Assembly (NCBI GenBank): GCA_031430315.1
Contig: JANPBI010000239.1
Span: 1-8,140, forward strand
Length of the DNA stretch: 8,140 bases
Origin: JAJNPS01 sp031430315
GTDB lineage: Bacteria; Pseudomonadota; Alphaproteobacteria; Rhodobacterales; Rhodobacteraceae
Direction of reading: 5' to 3'
Below, one piece after another: positions 7,401 through 8,140 of this stretch. Position 1 is the first letter of the stretch, and each line of letters starts with the position of its first letter. Made by a program: the position numbers and the translations under genes. A model generated the notes under the pieces. The model had not been told where the DNA came from and made no database searches. It was given only the letters and a program-made list of their open reading frames with translations.

Positions 7401-7407
7401 CCCCCCT
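7401..7407 (-). promoter_or_regulatory. Ribosome binding site fixing the lacI start
   Basis: On the minus strand AGGGGGG ends 7 bases before ATG 7393. It is the best purine tract near any candidate start of this gene and is the reason for choosing that start over 7498 and 7372. Confidence 0.6.
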
Positions 7408-7440
7408 GCCTGCGACCATGCACCGAACCATGAGGAGATT

Positions 7441-7460
7441 CAGGCGCATCGATTCGCCTG
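7441..7460. promoter_or_regulatory. 20-bp quasi-palindrome upstream of lacI, candidate operator
   Basis: Arms CAGGCG (7441-7446) and CGCCTG (7455-7460) flank a centre around ATCGAT; 9 of the 10 base pairs across the dyad match. The axis falls on a CpG, as in many LacI-family operators. It lies 48 bases upstream of the lacI start and about 260 bases from the transporter gene, so autoregulation is the natural reading. Its sequence differs from the paired sites at 7665-7699, so it may instead bind another protein or form a hairpin. Confidence 0.35.
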
Positions 7461-7532
7461 GTCGGATCGTTTCTGCGAATGCAAAGCAGTCGGCGCAACG
7501 CATGGCAGGAAAGCCCTGTGCAACAAGCGGTT

Positions 7533-7559
7533 CAATGCTGTTTCGGCGGTGCAGCATTG
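7533..7559. repeat. Perfect 8-bp inverted repeat in the divergent intergenic region
   Basis: CAATGCTG (7533-7540) and CAGCATTG (7552-7559) are exact reverse complements separated by 11 bases. It lies midway in the 322-base lacI/transporter gap, between the two operator-like elements. It could be a binding site with widely spaced half-sites or an RNA hairpin if a transcript crosses it. There is no T-run to the right, so it is not an obvious terminator. Confidence 0.35.
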
Positions 7560-7651
7560 TTGTTCTCTGGCCCTGAAAAACGTGGTTCTCGATGCGGAAG
7601 CAGGGTTCATTCAACTCTTCAGGCGGGGAGCTTCACAAGCGAAAAGATTTC

Positions 7652-7679
7652 TTGATCGGTCGATCTATAACGATATAGC
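7652..7679 (+). promoter_or_regulatory. Candidate promoter of the transporter gene
   Basis: TTGATC (7652-7657) and TATAGC (7674-7679) are separated by 16 bases, a reasonable sigma-70-type pair. The -10 overlaps the first operator-like palindrome and the second palindrome would lie just downstream of the start point, which suits repression by a LacI-type protein. The area is strikingly AT-rich compared with its surroundings. Confidence 0.35.
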
Positions 7680-7699
7680 AATGTACTATAACGATTTAG
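7665..7699. promoter_or_regulatory. Paired operator-like palindromes 21 bp apart
   Basis: CTATAACGATATAG (7665-7678) and CTATAACGATTTAG (7686-7699) differ at a single base. Each is a near-palindrome centred on CG with CTA/TAG ends, the usual geometry of LacI-family sites. Their centres are exactly 21 bp apart, two DNA turns, so two dimers would sit on the same face. They end 16 bases before the transporter start codon and overlap the likely promoter. The neighbouring LacI-type regulator is the obvious binder; this is inferred. Confidence 0.6.
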
Positions 7700-7715
7700 A
7701 AACCGGGAGGAATGG

Positions 7716-8140
7716 ATGAAACTTACGAAACTGGCTTTCGCGCTTTGCGCTTCGGTGGCCCTGCCAATGTCCGCACACGCGACCGAACTTGAAGTGACGC
7801 ATTGGTGGACTTCGGGCGGCGAAGCAGCTGCTGTTGCGGAATTTGCCAAGGCATTCGATGCTACCGGCAACAAATGGGTAGATGGCGCGATTGCCGGTTC
7901 CGGCGACGTGGCACGTCCGATCATCATCAGCCGCATTCTGGGCGGCAACCCGATGGGCGCCACCCAGCTGAACCCCGGCAAGGACGCCGACGACCTGATC
8001 GCCGCAGGTCTGATGCAGGTCCTGACCGAGCTTGCGACCGCCGAAGAACAGCTTCCCCCGCCGCTCGATTCCATCTCCAGCGTGCAGCACAATGCGCGCG
8101 AGCGCTCGCCCATTCACGTGTTGCTGCGCGGCGCCAGCGA
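7716..8140 (+). CDS. Sugar ABC transporter substrate-binding protein (CUT1 type), partial (N-terminus)
   Basis: The first 141 codons of a periplasmic binding protein that captures a carbohydrate for an inner-membrane ABC importer; permease and ATPase genes would be expected beyond the window. Residues 1-22 form a type I signal peptide (KLTK basic start, hydrophobic core, cleavage after AHA). The mature part, beginning ELEVTHWWTSGGEAAAV and continuing with ISRILGGNPMGATQL and DDLIAAGLM, matches the glucose/mannose-type (GtsA-like) binding proteins. ATG 7716 is chosen over the overlapping ATG 7712 because it opens the signal peptide and lies 5 bases after GGGAGG (7705-7710). From about residue 110 on, the match to the family weakens: the usual aromatic, Pro-x-Asn-x-His stretch reads SPIHVLLRG. 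Codon use stays GC-biased in this frame. It is divergent from lacI and preceded by paired operator-like sites. Confidence 0.85.
   Translation, partial: MKLTKLAFALCASVALPMSAHATELEVTHWWTSGGEAAAVAEFAKAFDATGNKWVDGAIAGSGDVARPIIISRILGGNPMGATQLNPGKDADDLIAAGLMQVLTELATAEEQLPPPLDSISSVQHNARERSPIHVLLRGAS

Noticed and set aside
6059..7576. Open frame of 505 codons on the plus strand
   Set aside because: It lies opposite the clearly recognisable LacI and isomerase genes, has no family-like motifs, and is the typical antisense shadow of GC-rich coding DNA.
7619..8117. Minus-strand open frames opposite the transporter gene
   Set aside because: The plus frame has a signal peptide, ribosome site and family-typical sequence; the minus frames show none of these.

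Overview
The window looks like a chromosomal piece of an alphaproteobacterium of the order Rhodobacterales (Roseobacter/Rhodobacter type). The DNA is GC-rich with strongly GC-biased third codon positions. It carries a TrgA-family membrane protein, which I know essentially only from this order, and the photolyase / Cfa-like methyltransferase pairing resembles the singlet-oxygen (RpoE-ChrR) regulon genes of Rhodobacter sphaeroides. No RNA gene, insertion sequence, CRISPR array or phage gene is visible.

Left part (1-4092). A HisC-like PLP aminotransferase runs leftward off the window edge. Divergent from it, across a 96-base gap, is a tight rightward three-gene cluster: class I DNA photolyase (833-2242), a Cfa-family SAM methyltransferase (2299-3513) and a TrgA-family four-helix membrane protein (3527-3967). 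The divergent gap contains a TGATCC hexamer with a plausible -10 at the right distance, like an RpoE/ChrR-type promoter. I read this cluster as a light and singlet-oxygen protection unit: DNA repair, membrane fatty-acid modification and an inner-membrane protein of unknown job. The methyltransferase lacks two of the bicarbonate ligands of true cyclopropane synthase, so its product may be a methylated unsaturated acyl chain rather than a cyclopropane. Tandem GC-rich hairpins separate this cluster from the next genes, which converge on it.

Right part (4093-8140). A leftward operon reads LacI-type regulator (7393-6332), TIM-barrel sugar isomerase/epimerase (6328-5273) and Gfo/Idh/MocA dehydrogenase (5268-4093), with gaps of only 3-4 bases. 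Divergent from it is the start of a CUT1-type sugar ABC transporter substrate-binding protein (7716 to beyond the window). The 322-base divergent intergenic region holds two near-identical 14-base CG-centred palindromes exactly 21 bases apart just before the transporter gene, a separate 20-base quasi-palindrome close to lacI, and a perfect 8-base inverted repeat between them. Together this is a carbohydrate or polyol uptake-and-oxidation locus under local repressor control; the substrate cannot be named from the sequence.

Nothing here is a clearly new type of system. The items most worth following are the photolyase/methyltransferase/TrgA unit with its putative RpoE promoter, and the paired operators in the sugar locus.
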